From NCBI GenBank assembly GCA_031265715.1, contig JAISCG010000061.1:1-9161 (forward strand): DNA of 9,161 bases, given 5' to 3'. The notes under the pieces are model-generated. The model worked only from the letters and a program-made list of their open reading frames with translations, was not told the DNA's origin and searched no databases. Below are positions 1 through 7,589 of this stretch, in pieces. The DNA is from Holosporaceae bacterium (GTDB taxonomy: Bacteria > Pseudomonadota > Alphaproteobacteria > UBA3830). Position 1 is the stretch's first letter; each line of letters opens with the position of its first letter. Made by a program: the position numbers and the translations under genes.

Positions 1-1010
1 GCATCGTCGGTGATTTTTTTCGATTTTAATCCGAAAATTGTTTCGGCATGTAAAATGTAATAATCAACCAGCGGAAAAATATCTTCGCGTCTTTCTTTTA
101 AATCCGGAATATTCAGAGCTACAATATTTAATCGATAAAACAGTTCCTGATTGAATTTCGACGGATCCGTCAACACTTCGGTATCTTCACCGGAACTGCA
201 AATTATTCTTACATCGGAGCGAACATTTCGATTTTTCAGCGAGTAGGCGCCGGTTTGCAGAAATTGCAACAGTTTCACCTGGCAGTCTTTGTGTAATTTT
301 GTAACGTCTTCCAGAAAAACGGTGCCTGTGTCGGCTTTTTCAAGATATCCGTAAAATTTTTCCGTGCCGAATAATTCTGCTGTTAAATTTTCGCCGTTGT
401 CGGAAAAACAATAGACATGAACAAACGGCGAGTCTTTGCGAGCGGATCTTTTGTGAATTTCGCGGGCGACGGTTTCTGTTCCCGTTCCGACTTTACCTCT
501 GATAAAAACGCGACTGTTGCCGATCGCAATTTTATTTAGCAGAGCATCCATTGAAGATGCAAAAGCAGATTTTCCGACGGAAAAAATTTCAACATCGAAC
601 CTATTGATTTTTAAAGAAAAATTTTCCTTCCTCAACTTGTACGTTTCGAGAGCGTGTTTGCACGTTATCAGCAGTCTGTCGATGACAAAAGGTTTTTCGA
701 TAAAATCGAACGCACCTTTTTGTATGGCTTGGACGGCTGCGTTGACCGTTCCGTGTCCCGAAATTATTATCACCGGAACTTCAAAATGCAATTTTCGAAT
801 TTTTTCTATAATTTTCAGGCCGGCAGACTCGTCCTCTCCGATCCATAAATCCAGAAAAATCAAATCCGGCAGGGACGCTTTAATTAATGAAAGCGCCTCC
901 GTTTCGTTTTTTGCCAGTTCCGTCTTATACCCTTCATCGGAAAGTACTCCGGCCATAAGAGATCTGACTTCGGCTTCATCATCAATAATCAGTATTGTTT
1001 CATTACTCAT
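1..1010 (-). CDS. ntrX: NtrX response regulator with a degenerate AAA+ domain (C-terminal part beyond window)
   Basis: This is the output regulator of the NtrY-NtrX two-component system; 336 codons are visible and the rest runs off the left edge. Residues 1-120 form a receiver domain with acidic residues D10/D11, phosphoacceptor D54 (in FLDLW), S84 and K106 in IEKPF, which is the NtrX pattern. From about 145 onward it follows the sigma-54 activator AAA+ fold (ELFG, KLLQFLQ, FYRLN, DLKERRED). The key residues are altered: Walker A reads GKVGTGTE with T178 for lysine, the GAFTGA loop is missing between K218 and F219, Walker B is E234-D235 instead of Asp-Glu, and the first arginine finger is N287, while R293 remains. 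The ATG start overlaps the ntrY stop by 8 bases, with GAGG (1020-1017) six bases upstream. Family members are usually about 450 residues and end in a Fis-type helix-turn-helix, not visible here. The frame is open, so this looks like a working but non-ATPase regulator rather than a pseudogene. Confidence 0.9.
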   Translation of the reverse strand, partial: MSNETILIIDDEAEVRSLMAGVLSDEGYKTELAKNETEALSLIKASLPDLIFLDLWIGEDESAGLKIIEKIRKLHFEVPVIIISGHGTVNAAVQAIQKGAFDFIEKPFVIDRLLITCKHALETYKLRKENFSLKINRFDVEIFSVGKSAFASSMDALLNKIAIGNSRVFIRGKVGTGTETVAREIHKRSARKDSPFVHVYCFSDNGENLTAELFGTEKFYGYLEKADTGTVFLEDVTKLHKDCQVKLLQFLQTGAYSLKNRNVRSDVRIICSSGEDTEVLTDPSKFNQELFYRLNIVALNIPDLKERREDIFPLVDYYILHAETIFGLKSKKITDD

Positions 1011-3153
1011 TTTCAACCTCTATGGAGAGCGGCAAAGATACGGTTACCAGCGCCCCGCCGTAAACACTTTCTCCGAATGATAACTCTCCTCCATGATCTT
1101 GTACTATTTTCTTCACAATTGCCAGTCCTAAACCGGTTCCTTTCGGCATTAATGTGAAATACGGCGTTGCAAGCGACTCAATCTTTTCTTTGGGAAATCC
1201 GTTTCCGTTATCTTCCACAAGAATTTTTACAACGGATGGTGATCGTTCCAAAGAAACAACGATTTTTTTATCATCTTTTGAAACGGTCGACAACGCGTTA
1301 ATGGCATTTTGAATTAAATTAATAACGGCTTGGTGCAAAAGTCGCTCGTCAGCTTTTGTTTTATAAAAATTATCATCGCTGCTTTTAAAAATAAATTTCA
1401 CGCTGCTCTCCGTGTTTTGCATCAGAAATACAGCCTGTTTGCAAATTTCCCGCAGATCACATTTTTTCTGTTTCGGTTCCGGCAATCTTGCAAACAGATT
1501 AAATTCGTCGATCAATCTTTTGATATCTCCGACCTGCCGAACAATCACGTCTGTCAACTCGGAAAAAATTTCCGCATCAACTGATATTTGCGGCAGATAT
1601 TTGCGTCGGATGCGTTCCGCGGATAATTGAATCGGCGTGAGCGGATTTTTTATTTCGTGCGCAACGCGTCTGGCCACTTCCGACAGTGCAAACCTTCTTT
1701 GAGACATAACAACATCCGTGAGATCATTGAAAGTTATCACAAATTTATCTTCGTTCGGAAAAGTAAGATTTTCGATTTTTATGGAGAACAGCAATGTATT
1801 ATTTCCTTTTTTAAATTGAATTTCTTTTTGGATCGGAAAAGTTTCGCTGTTTTTCAATAATTCGATTGTTTCCGGAAAAATGTTTTCGATATTTTCTCCG
1901 AGGATGATATTTTCTCCGAGAAGTTTTTCGGCGGCCGTATTCCATATATATATGTGATTATTGTCGACGCCGATCACTCCGGACGATACTCCGGCAAGAA
2001 CGCTGCTCGTGAATTTCATTCTTTCGTCGAGTTTTTTGTTGATTTTTACGAGATCTTCCCGCTGATTGCTGACCCGGGAAACCATTTGATTGAACGTTCT
2101 GCACAAAAGTCGGATTTCTTCGTAGACGCCGTCTTCTTTTGCGCGCGCGCTTATGTTTCCGTTCATGATATCTTCGGATACGTCAATCAAATTACTTACC
2201 GGATTTACTATTCTCCAGGAGTAAACGATTGCGACGGTTATGGATGCAATCAGCAACAAAATTCCCACGACCAAAAACATAAGAATAAATGCGATTTCCA
2301 ATAATCTTCGATTTTTTAGCAGCTGCAAATATTCGTCGTAGGCGATTCGCGCATTTTTGGCCCGGGATAATATGTCCGAGTCGATATTTTTTTCTATGAC
2401 CAGATACATGTACGCATCGGAATTTTTAAAACTTGATATCGCAACTATACTTTTGCAATCATCCGACGGATCCATATTCAGGACAATCGCTTTTTTCTTT
2501 GAGTTTTGGATTTCTTTTATTTTTTTATAATCAATATTCAAAAAATGCAGCGCAACACTGTATTTTGAGTGAGCGATTATTCCGAGATTCGAATTCAGCA
2601 AAATTGCGGAATCGACTCTTTTTAATCCGCACAAATCATCCAGCAAAAAACCTATATTTTTTGAAAACCTATCGAGATTTTCTTCCGGATCGTCGGACAT
2701 TCTCTCTACGTGATATTCCAAGGTTCTTGAAATGGCCACGCAGTCGCTCAAAACATTTCTTTTATGCTCTTCCAAATAGGATTCCGCAACATCCATTGAT
2801 TTTCGCAACACCGCTTGATTTCGTTCGTTAAACCAGGATTCAATTCCGTTGTGAAAAAACAGCGCGGAAAAAATACACATCATCACGGAGGGAACTATGG
2901 AAAGCAACGAAAAAATCGAAATGAAACGGAGCGTCAATCGAGATCCTTTGCTTCGTCGATTCGTCCAGAGTTCCAAAAATTTGTTACTGCACAGCAGGAG
3001 CAAAATCAGTATAAATATTATGTCGAGGTAGAGTGTCGTAACAACTTCGGTTGAGCTGCGATTGTAAAAATCCGCATTTGAAAATAACAGGTAAGTTGTG
3101 AAACACGAGACCGTAGACAGTGCGAAAAACAGATACAAAAGATAATTTCGCAC
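1003..3153 (-). CDS. ntrY: NtrY sensor histidine kinase
   Basis: This is a membrane sensor kinase that phosphorylates NtrX. Hydrophobic segments lie at about 3-24, 40-57 and 75-100, followed by an extracytoplasmic sensor region of about 180 residues and a fourth segment near 286-312. Then come a HAMP linker (about 313-366), a PAS domain (about 380-480), the HisKA domain with H499 in VAHEIKNPLTP, and a HATPase with N616 (N box), D648-x-G-x-G (G1) and the GTGLGL loop at 672-677. All catalytic motifs are intact, and 716 residues is normal for NtrY. The called start is GTG, preceded by a run of T7A7 and no clear Shine-Dalgarno. The frame stays open upstream, and an in-frame CTG at 3204 has GAGG five bases before it, so the true N-terminus may be 17 residues longer. 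It sits directly upstream of ntrX, overlapping it, and so is very likely co-transcribed. Confidence 0.93.
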   Translation of the reverse strand: MRNYLLYLFFALSTVSCFTTYLLFSNADFYNRSSTEVVTTLYLDIIFILILLLLCSNKFLELWTNRRSKGSRLTLRFISIFSLLSIVPSVMMCIFSALFFHNGIESWFNERNQAVLRKSMDVAESYLEEHKRNVLSDCVAISRTLEYHVERMSDDPEENLDRFSKNIGFLLDDLCGLKRVDSAILLNSNLGIIAHSKYSVALHFLNIDYKKIKEIQNSKKKAIVLNMDPSDDCKSIVAISSFKNSDAYMYLVIEKNIDSDILSRAKNARIAYDEYLQLLKNRRLLEIAFILMFLVVGILLLIASITVAIVYSWRIVNPVSNLIDVSEDIMNGNISARAKEDGVYEEIRLLCRTFNQMVSRVSNQREDLVKINKKLDERMKFTSSVLAGVSSGVIGVDNNHIYIWNTAAEKLLGENIILGENIENIFPETIELLKNSETFPIQKEIQFKKGNNTLLFSIKIENLTFPNEDKFVITFNDLTDVVMSQRRFALSEVARRVAHEIKNPLTPIQLSAERIRRKYLPQISVDAEIFSELTDVIVRQVGDIKRLIDEFNLFARLPEPKQKKCDLREICKQAVFLMQNTESSVKFIFKSSDDNFYKTKADERLLHQAVINLIQNAINALSTVSKDDKKIVVSLERSPSVVKILVEDNGNGFPKEKIESLATPYFTLMPKGTGLGLAIVKKIVQDHGGELSFGESVYGGALVTVSLPLSIEVENE

Positions 3154-3211
3154 TTTCGGTTTTTTTAAAAAAACTACAACTCTTTTCAGAATGTTCGTAC
3201 TCAGCGTATCC

Positions 3212-4654
3212 TCACAACTTTTTCTCAGCGCCGATATTTCTTGTGTTTACAAATGCATAGTACACAAAATAATCGTCGGTTACCGGCACCGTATTTTCAA
3301 ACAGAATACATCCGTTATATAATTTTCGAAAGCGCGCGACTTCTTCGCCGTTTTTGCGGGACAAAAATACCGCGACTGCGTTTTCGTTCGACGGATACAA
3401 ATCAAAAACCTGAAATAAACCGAGGCGGTTTGTGTCGTAGGATGACGGCGAATCTTTCAGATGAATGTGAAGAGCGGCGGTGGCTTTGTCCGTTTTCAAA
3501 ATCTTCATTTTTTGATCGCCGAATTTTTTATTCCAATCTTCATCTACTTTTTTCGAGATTTCGCGAATGTTAAGCGCATAGGTCGGATCATTTATTATCG
3601 GCAGATGCGCAGCTTCCAACTTCAAAAATAATACTGCGGCAAAAAATATCGAAATTTTTTTTGTGAAACAGAACAATCGGTTAGTATCGATTTTTTTATT
3701 GAGGATCACCAAATAAGTTCCCAGAGTCATCATCATATTCGTTCCCCAGAAGCTTCCGATTCTCATTCCGGTGATCAGGGAAACCAAAAACAAAATGACA
3801 TTCGGAACAATCGTGATGAAGATGATAAATTTTTCTTCCGGAGAATGATCGCTCTGCGGAAAAAAAATAAAGTCTTTGCGACATGCATAGGCGAGCGCCC
3901 AAAATGAAGTCGCAAAAAATATAAATTGCATTATTAAAAAATTGAATGCGTAAAATCGGTTCGGCGGACAATCGGCGGTCTTGGCCAGTGCGTATTTCAG
4001 TGTCACGCAATCGTTATCGATTATCCAAATAACGTGCCACGATATGCAGATCATAAAAACAACTGCGGCAATATAAAAATGCGGCATTTTGAAAAATTTT
4101 CGACATTCTTTATTTTGCAGCAAAAACAATCCCATACATCCGATATACAGAAGCGCGAAATATTTTCCGATAAAAGCCAGAGCGGAAAAAATTCCGAGAA
4201 AAACGGCGTCCGTTTTTTTCTCGAATTTTAGTATGCGCAGAAAAAAATAAAACATCGCCGGAAATAACGACATTAATATAGTGCTTGCGTTAAATTTTTC
4301 GTTTCCGAAAACCGCGCACACGGAAGTCATAAAAATTAATACGGAGGCGTAGGACTCTTCTTTATTCAGCATCAATCTTGACGTCTTATATATAAAGTAA
4401 AATCCGAGCAACAGATTCAGCTGCGTCAGAATATACAAAGACTCCGGCCACGAGCCGAAAAGTTTATAGAAAAAATACGAAATCCAGGCGAACAGCGGCG
4501 GATGCTTTTCGTAACCGAGCTGAAGTTCCTTTCCCCAGTACAAATTTTCTATCATGTCGTGGGGAATAATGTTGCGCGTAAGCATCGGAATCAGCGAAAA
4601 CACCGCAAGGTACACCGCGATTAACCGATTTTCCCTTGAAAAGCGAGAATTCAT
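3212..4654 (-). CDS. ArnT/PMT-like membrane glycosyltransferase (GT39 / PMT_2 family)
   Basis: This is a polytopic inner-membrane enzyme of the GT-C fold. Relatives move a sugar from a polyprenyl-phosphate carrier to lipid A, glycan or protein on the periplasmic side. The family signature is in the first loop: H32-D33 followed by a Trp-Gly pair (40-41) and G-Y-E-K-H-P-P-L (47-54), with D33 the probable catalytic acid. About ten hydrophobic segments follow, including an LxFIGKY-type stretch near 159-165 that is typical of the family. Residues about 345-480 look soluble and probably form a periplasmic C-terminal domain. The length of 480 fits the family. The ATG follows the stop codon of the BamE gene immediately (TAA-ATG) and no Shine-Dalgarno is visible, so translation is probably coupled. 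The acceptor and donor cannot be read from the sequence. The PseC-like aminotransferase in the same run makes an amino-sugar-modified glycan plausible, but this is inference. Confidence 0.8.
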   Translation of the reverse strand: MNSRFSRENRLIAVYLAVFSLIPMLTRNIIPHDMIENLYWGKELQLGYEKHPPLFAWISYFFYKLFGSWPESLYILTQLNLLLGFYFIYKTSRLMLNKEESYASVLIFMTSVCAVFGNEKFNASTILMSLFPAMFYFFLRILKFEKKTDAVFLGIFSALAFIGKYFALLYIGCMGLFLLQNKECRKFFKMPHFYIAAVVFMICISWHVIWIIDNDCVTLKYALAKTADCPPNRFYAFNFLIMQFIFFATSFWALAYACRKDFIFFPQSDHSPEEKFIIFITIVPNVILFLVSLITGMRIGSFWGTNMMMTLGTYLVILNKKIDTNRLFCFTKKISIFFAAVLFLKLEAAHLPIINDPTYALNIREISKKVDEDWNKKFGDQKMKILKTDKATAALHIHLKDSPSSYDTNRLGLFQVFDLYPSNENAVAVFLSRKNGEEVARFRKLYNGCILFENTVPVTDDYFVYYAFVNTRNIGAEKKL

Positions 4655-5071
4655 TTAAATGTTTGAATTTCTGCTCAGGGCAGTTTTCACTCTGAGCTTC
4701 GCCTGTTTTTCGCTGATCAATCGGACAATCTCTTCGTCCATATTGATTTCTTTCAGATTATTTTGATCAATTTTTTCGATTGATTCCAAAATTTTATTTT
4801 GGTTAAAAGTCATTTTCACGATAAACGTATAAAACGGTTTTATGTTTTTCATTCTGTCTTCCTCGACTTTCAGTCCGACATAAATCCAGGAATAATTATC
4901 GCGATGCAACGACGGAGTTCCGCACTTTGTCAGAACGTCGTCCATCGTTGTTTTTCCGATAACAAAACTTTTGAAACTTTCCTCGACGGTTACATTCCCG
5001 CGAGAATCAATGGTTGGTTGACACGCCGTAACCGCCAAACACAATCCGCAAATCAACAGACAATTTTTCAT
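4655..5071 (-). CDS. bamE: Outer membrane assembly lipoprotein BamE (SmpA/OmlA family)
   Basis: BamE is a small periplasm-facing lipoprotein of the BAM complex, which inserts beta-barrel proteins into the outer membrane. The chosen start gives 138 residues with a classic lipoprotein signal: Met-Lys, a hydrophobic core, then the lipobox V14-T15-A16-C17. Just after the cysteine, PTIDSRGN matches the alphaproteobacterial BamE start. The SmpA/OmlA core follows: G39-K-T-T, an amphipathic helix, C50-G-T-P (usually L-G-x-P), and W62-x-Y64 leading into a beta strand, with F/V/M-rich strands near 82-100. Residues after about 105 form a charged, probably helical tail beyond the conserved core. A longer frame reaches a TTG at 5128 and an ATG at 5095, but those starts would bury the signal peptide. 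The gene abuts the glycosyltransferase downstream and lies 80 bases after the carrier gene, so it is probably part of the same transcript. Confidence 0.82.
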   Translation of the reverse strand: MKNCLLICGLCLAVTACQPTIDSRGNVTVEESFKSFVIGKTTMDDVLTKCGTPSLHRDNYSWIYVGLKVEEDRMKNIKPFYTFIVKMTFNQNKILESIEKIDQNNLKEINMDEEIVRLISEKQAKLRVKTALSRNSNI

Positions 5072-5151
5072 TTCTTTTACATCCGCAAAACACATCACGA
5101 ATTTAACGATTGAAAAAGAAAATATCAACCTTTAAAAAATCGGAAGCGGAG

Positions 5152-6336
5152 TTAGCTTTTAGTCGAGAGTGATTTTGTGGCAATTCTATCAAAAATAACG
5201 GCCATTGCTCCGTTTCCGGCTACGTTGCAGGCGGTTACAAACGAATCGAACAAGATGTAGATAGCGGTGATCAGCCCCAGCATGTCCGCATTAAAGTTGA
5301 GATAATTTTGCAATATCGGAATCATGACCAATATTCCTCCGCCCGGAACCGCTGCCACGGCAAACTTCGCCAGAACGAAATAAAATGCAAATAAAAGATA
5401 GGTTGAAAACGACGGAGCCTCAATTCCCAGCGACGCCATTATCGCGAGTGCGGTCATGGGGATAAAAAAGCAGTCTCCGACGAGATGAATGTTAACCGTT
5501 GTCGGAATTATAATCGCGGCGTTATCTTTATCGCGGGAATTATCCTCCGCCGCTTTTATGGACAACGGCAATGCCGCCGAGCTCGACATGGATCCGAATC
5601 CGGCTATCACGGCGGGCGCGATATTTTTTATATACCTCATAAATTCGCGAAAATTAAACGATGACAGCAGCGAAAGTTGCAACAACACAATACCGTAGGC
5701 CGATACTATAAACGCAAGTAAAATCGGCAAATAATCGGAGCATATCGACGAAAGCATTCCGTCATGCTGCAATTTGAGCGTTGTTCCGAGAATAAAAAGC
5801 GGCATTATCGGAGTTAATATCCTGAAAAAATACGACTGAAATCGGGAAAACAGTGCGCTCACTTTTGTCGAGCACTCGTTTTTTAGAAAACTGCTTGCAA
5901 AACCAAATAAAAATCCCGACAGGAGCGCAATGTCATTTGATATCAATTTCGGCAAATTCAGCTGAAACATCGGGATCAGCTCGGCGATTTCTCTGTTCAT
6001 TTTTACGATGCTGTTTCCGATTATTCCGAAATTAATAAAGAGTGAGCCGAACAGGTAGGAAAGCATGGTGTTGATGAAATTTGAGCAACATATCAGCGGA
6101 ACAATCAATATTATGAATTTCAGCGTTCCTTTTCCGAATTTACTTGCGGAATTATAAATCAGCGAAAAAATCAGAAACGGAAGAGAAAATATCAGACAAT
6201 CCTTAATTATCAGGCTCAGGGTGTAAAAACCGGATTTTAATTCATAGGACATAAAATCGCCGCAGAAAACGGCAAAAATAAGCACACCGACAAATACAGC
6301 GGGCATGGCAAAATGTTTCAGGTCAAAAATACGCAC
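5152..6336 (-). CDS. Dicarboxylate/amino acid:cation symporter family (SDF/DAACS) carrier, divergent
   Basis: This is an inner-membrane secondary carrier related to GltP/DctA; it probably imports amino acids or dicarboxylates, but the substrate is unknown. It has 394 residues, with about eight membrane spans plus the two re-entrant hairpins of the family. The HP1 tip is visible as S251-S-S followed by A-A-L-P, and HP2 as P331-G-G-G. The final motif D364-xx-V-T368-xx-N371-xxx-N375 matches the GltPh pattern D394-xx-R397-T398-xx-N401-xxx-D405, but the arginine is valine and the last Asp is Asn. The TM7 motif normally NMDGT reads H284-L-V-G-D288. The substrate and ion specificity therefore probably differ from glutamate/sodium carriers. 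The GTG start has GGAG (6346-6343) six bases upstream. It lies in a minus-strand run between the aminotransferase (95 bases upstream, with a possible terminator) and bamE. Confidence 0.82.
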   Translation of the reverse strand: MRIFDLKHFAMPAVFVGVLIFAVFCGDFMSYELKSGFYTLSLIIKDCLIFSLPFLIFSLIYNSASKFGKGTLKFIILIVPLICCSNFINTMLSYLFGSLFINFGIIGNSIVKMNREIAELIPMFQLNLPKLISNDIALLSGFLFGFASSFLKNECSTKVSALFSRFQSYFFRILTPIMPLFILGTTLKLQHDGMLSSICSDYLPILLAFIVSAYGIVLLQLSLLSSFNFREFMRYIKNIAPAVIAGFGSMSSSAALPLSIKAAEDNSRDKDNAAIIIPTTVNIHLVGDCFFIPMTALAIMASLGIEAPSFSTYLLFAFYFVLAKFAVAAVPGGGILVMIPILQNYLNFNADMLGLITAIYILFDSFVTACNVAGNGAMAVIFDRIATKSLSTKS

Positions 6337-6366
6337 AAAAAACTCCGTAAATTACATAAATCATTC

Positions 6367-6395
6367 AAAAAAAAACAATGCGTTACTATACATTG
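6367..6395 (-). terminator. Possible weak Rho-independent terminator after the PseC-like gene
   Basis: On the minus strand, CAATG and CATTG (6395-6391 and 6380-6376) can form a five-base-pair stem with a ten-base loop, followed directly by nine T residues (6375-6367). The stem is short and AT-rich, so termination may be partial, allowing some read-through into the carrier gene whose Shine-Dalgarno lies about 20 bases further on. Confidence 0.4.
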
Positions 6396-6431
6396 CCGCG
6401 TCGAAGCGATCAAGAAAAGCTTTGAAAGCAG

Positions 6432-7589
6432 TTATTGCCCCTGATTGTTCAGCACTTTCAGGAATTTCTCCCCGATGTACTCAACGTCGTCGTCTGAAAG
6501 ATCGTAGTAAAGCGGCAGCGACACGGTTTGTGCGTAGTATTTTTCCGCTGTCGGATATTCCCCTTTTTTAAAATTCAGATTTTGGTAATAGGGATGCAGA
6601 TGCACCGGAATATATTGCACCGCTGGGTGAATTCCGGCGTCGCACAGATCATTAAAAAACTTCTTCTTATCAATTCCCAATTTTTCGAAATCTATCAGCA
6701 GGGGGCAGATATGCCAGCAGGCATTCGAAAACTTTTTTTCCGTCAGAAAGGATATTCTGTCGTCGCCGGCGAATATTTCCTTGTATTTTTCGACGATATA
6801 CCGGCGTTTTTGCTTAAATTGTTCTATTCTTTTCAGCTGAGATATGCCCAGCGCGGCCTGCATTTCCGTCATGCGATAGTTGTATCCGAGTTCCTGCATT
6901 TCGTAATACCACTTCCCGTCGCTTTCGTTGACGAATTCGGCGGGATTTCTGTTCATTCCGTGGGAACGCAGTCTTTTCAACCTTTGAGCAAGTTCTCTGT
7001 CGTTGGTTGTTATCGCTCCCCCCTCCCCGGTGGTGATATTTTTCACGGGATGAAACGAAAAAACGGCGGCGTCGGAATATTTGCATGACCCGACCTTCGC
7101 GTCTTCGTAATCCGACCCGAGCGCGTGGGCAGCGTCTTCGATGACGCAGATACCTTTTTCCCGCAGTTCGGAAAACGCTTTCACGTCGCAGGACTGTCCC
7201 GCAAAATGAATCGGGATCACGGCCTTGGTCATCGGAGTGACTTTTTTCCTGATTTCATCGATACTTATATTCCCCGTTTCGATGTCTGCGTCGGCAAAAT
7301 TCACGGAGGCGTTAACATACCTGACGCAATTTGCCGAGGCCAAAAAAGTGACAGGACAGGTGATGACCTCGTCCTTTTCCGATAAATTCAGCGCGTGCAT
7401 CATCAGGTGCAGAGCGGCGGTGGCGCTTGAAAGTGCAACACAATATCCGGCTCCGGTGTATTCGCAAATTTTCTCTTCGAATTCTTCGATTTTGGGACCG
7501 TTGTTTAAAAAATCAGATTTCAGCACTTCAACGACGGCGTCGATATCTTCCTGCGAAATACTCTGCCTTCCGTAGCCGTAAATTTTCAC
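6432..7589 (-). CDS. pseC: PseC-like nucleotide-sugar aminotransferase (DegT/DnrJ/EryC1 family)
   Basis: This is a PLP-dependent sugar aminotransferase, 385 residues from the chosen start. It closely follows PseC, which makes UDP-4-amino-4,6-dideoxy-N-acetyl-beta-L-altrosamine for pseudaminic acid. Landmarks from this start are YGRQSIS near the N-terminus, D-x-LNNGP-K-x-x-E-F-E, SATAALHL for cofactor phosphate binding, IEDAAHALG with D152 and H155, and SFHPVKNITTGEGG with PLP lysine K183. LRSHG and ELGYNYRMTEMQAALG follow, and the C-terminal part holds VQYIPVHLHPYYQ. The frame extends upstream to ATG 7619 and TTG 7688, but GTG 7589 has AGGGAG (7601-7596) six bases before it and puts the family motif at the usual N-terminal distance. 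It is the first gene of the minus-strand run and diverges from tdk. No other pseudaminic acid gene is visible, so a related 4-amino-sugar product (as for ArnB or perosamine enzymes) remains possible. Confidence 0.85.
   Translation of the reverse strand: MKIYGYGRQSISQEDIDAVVEVLKSDFLNNGPKIEEFEEKICEYTGAGYCVALSSATAALHLMMHALNLSEKDEVITCPVTFLASANCVRYVNASVNFADADIETGNISIDEIRKKVTPMTKAVIPIHFAGQSCDVKAFSELREKGICVIEDAAHALGSDYEDAKVGSCKYSDAAVFSFHPVKNITTGEGGAITTNDRELAQRLKRLRSHGMNRNPAEFVNESDGKWYYEMQELGYNYRMTEMQAALGISQLKRIEQFKQKRRYIVEKYKEIFAGDDRISFLTEKKFSNACWHICPLLIDFEKLGIDKKKFFNDLCDAGIHPAVQYIPVHLHPYYQNLNFKKGEYPTAEKYYAQTVSLPLYYDLSDDDVEYIGEKFLKVLNNQGQ

Noticed and set aside
517..1080. A 187-codon plus-strand open frame
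   Set aside because: It lies antisense to the well-supported ntrX receiver domain, has no ribosome site or recognisable motif, and its composition mirrors the real gene.
3696..4010. A 104-codon minus-strand frame inside the glycosyltransferase
   Set aside because: Same strand, different frame, rich in Arg and His from shifted hydrophobic codons; the membrane protein in the main frame explains the sequence.
5072..5151. Possible hairpin GGTTGA/TCAATC between the carrier and bamE
   Set aside because: The stem has a wobble pair and a 12-base AT loop and is not followed by a T run, so it does not support a terminator.
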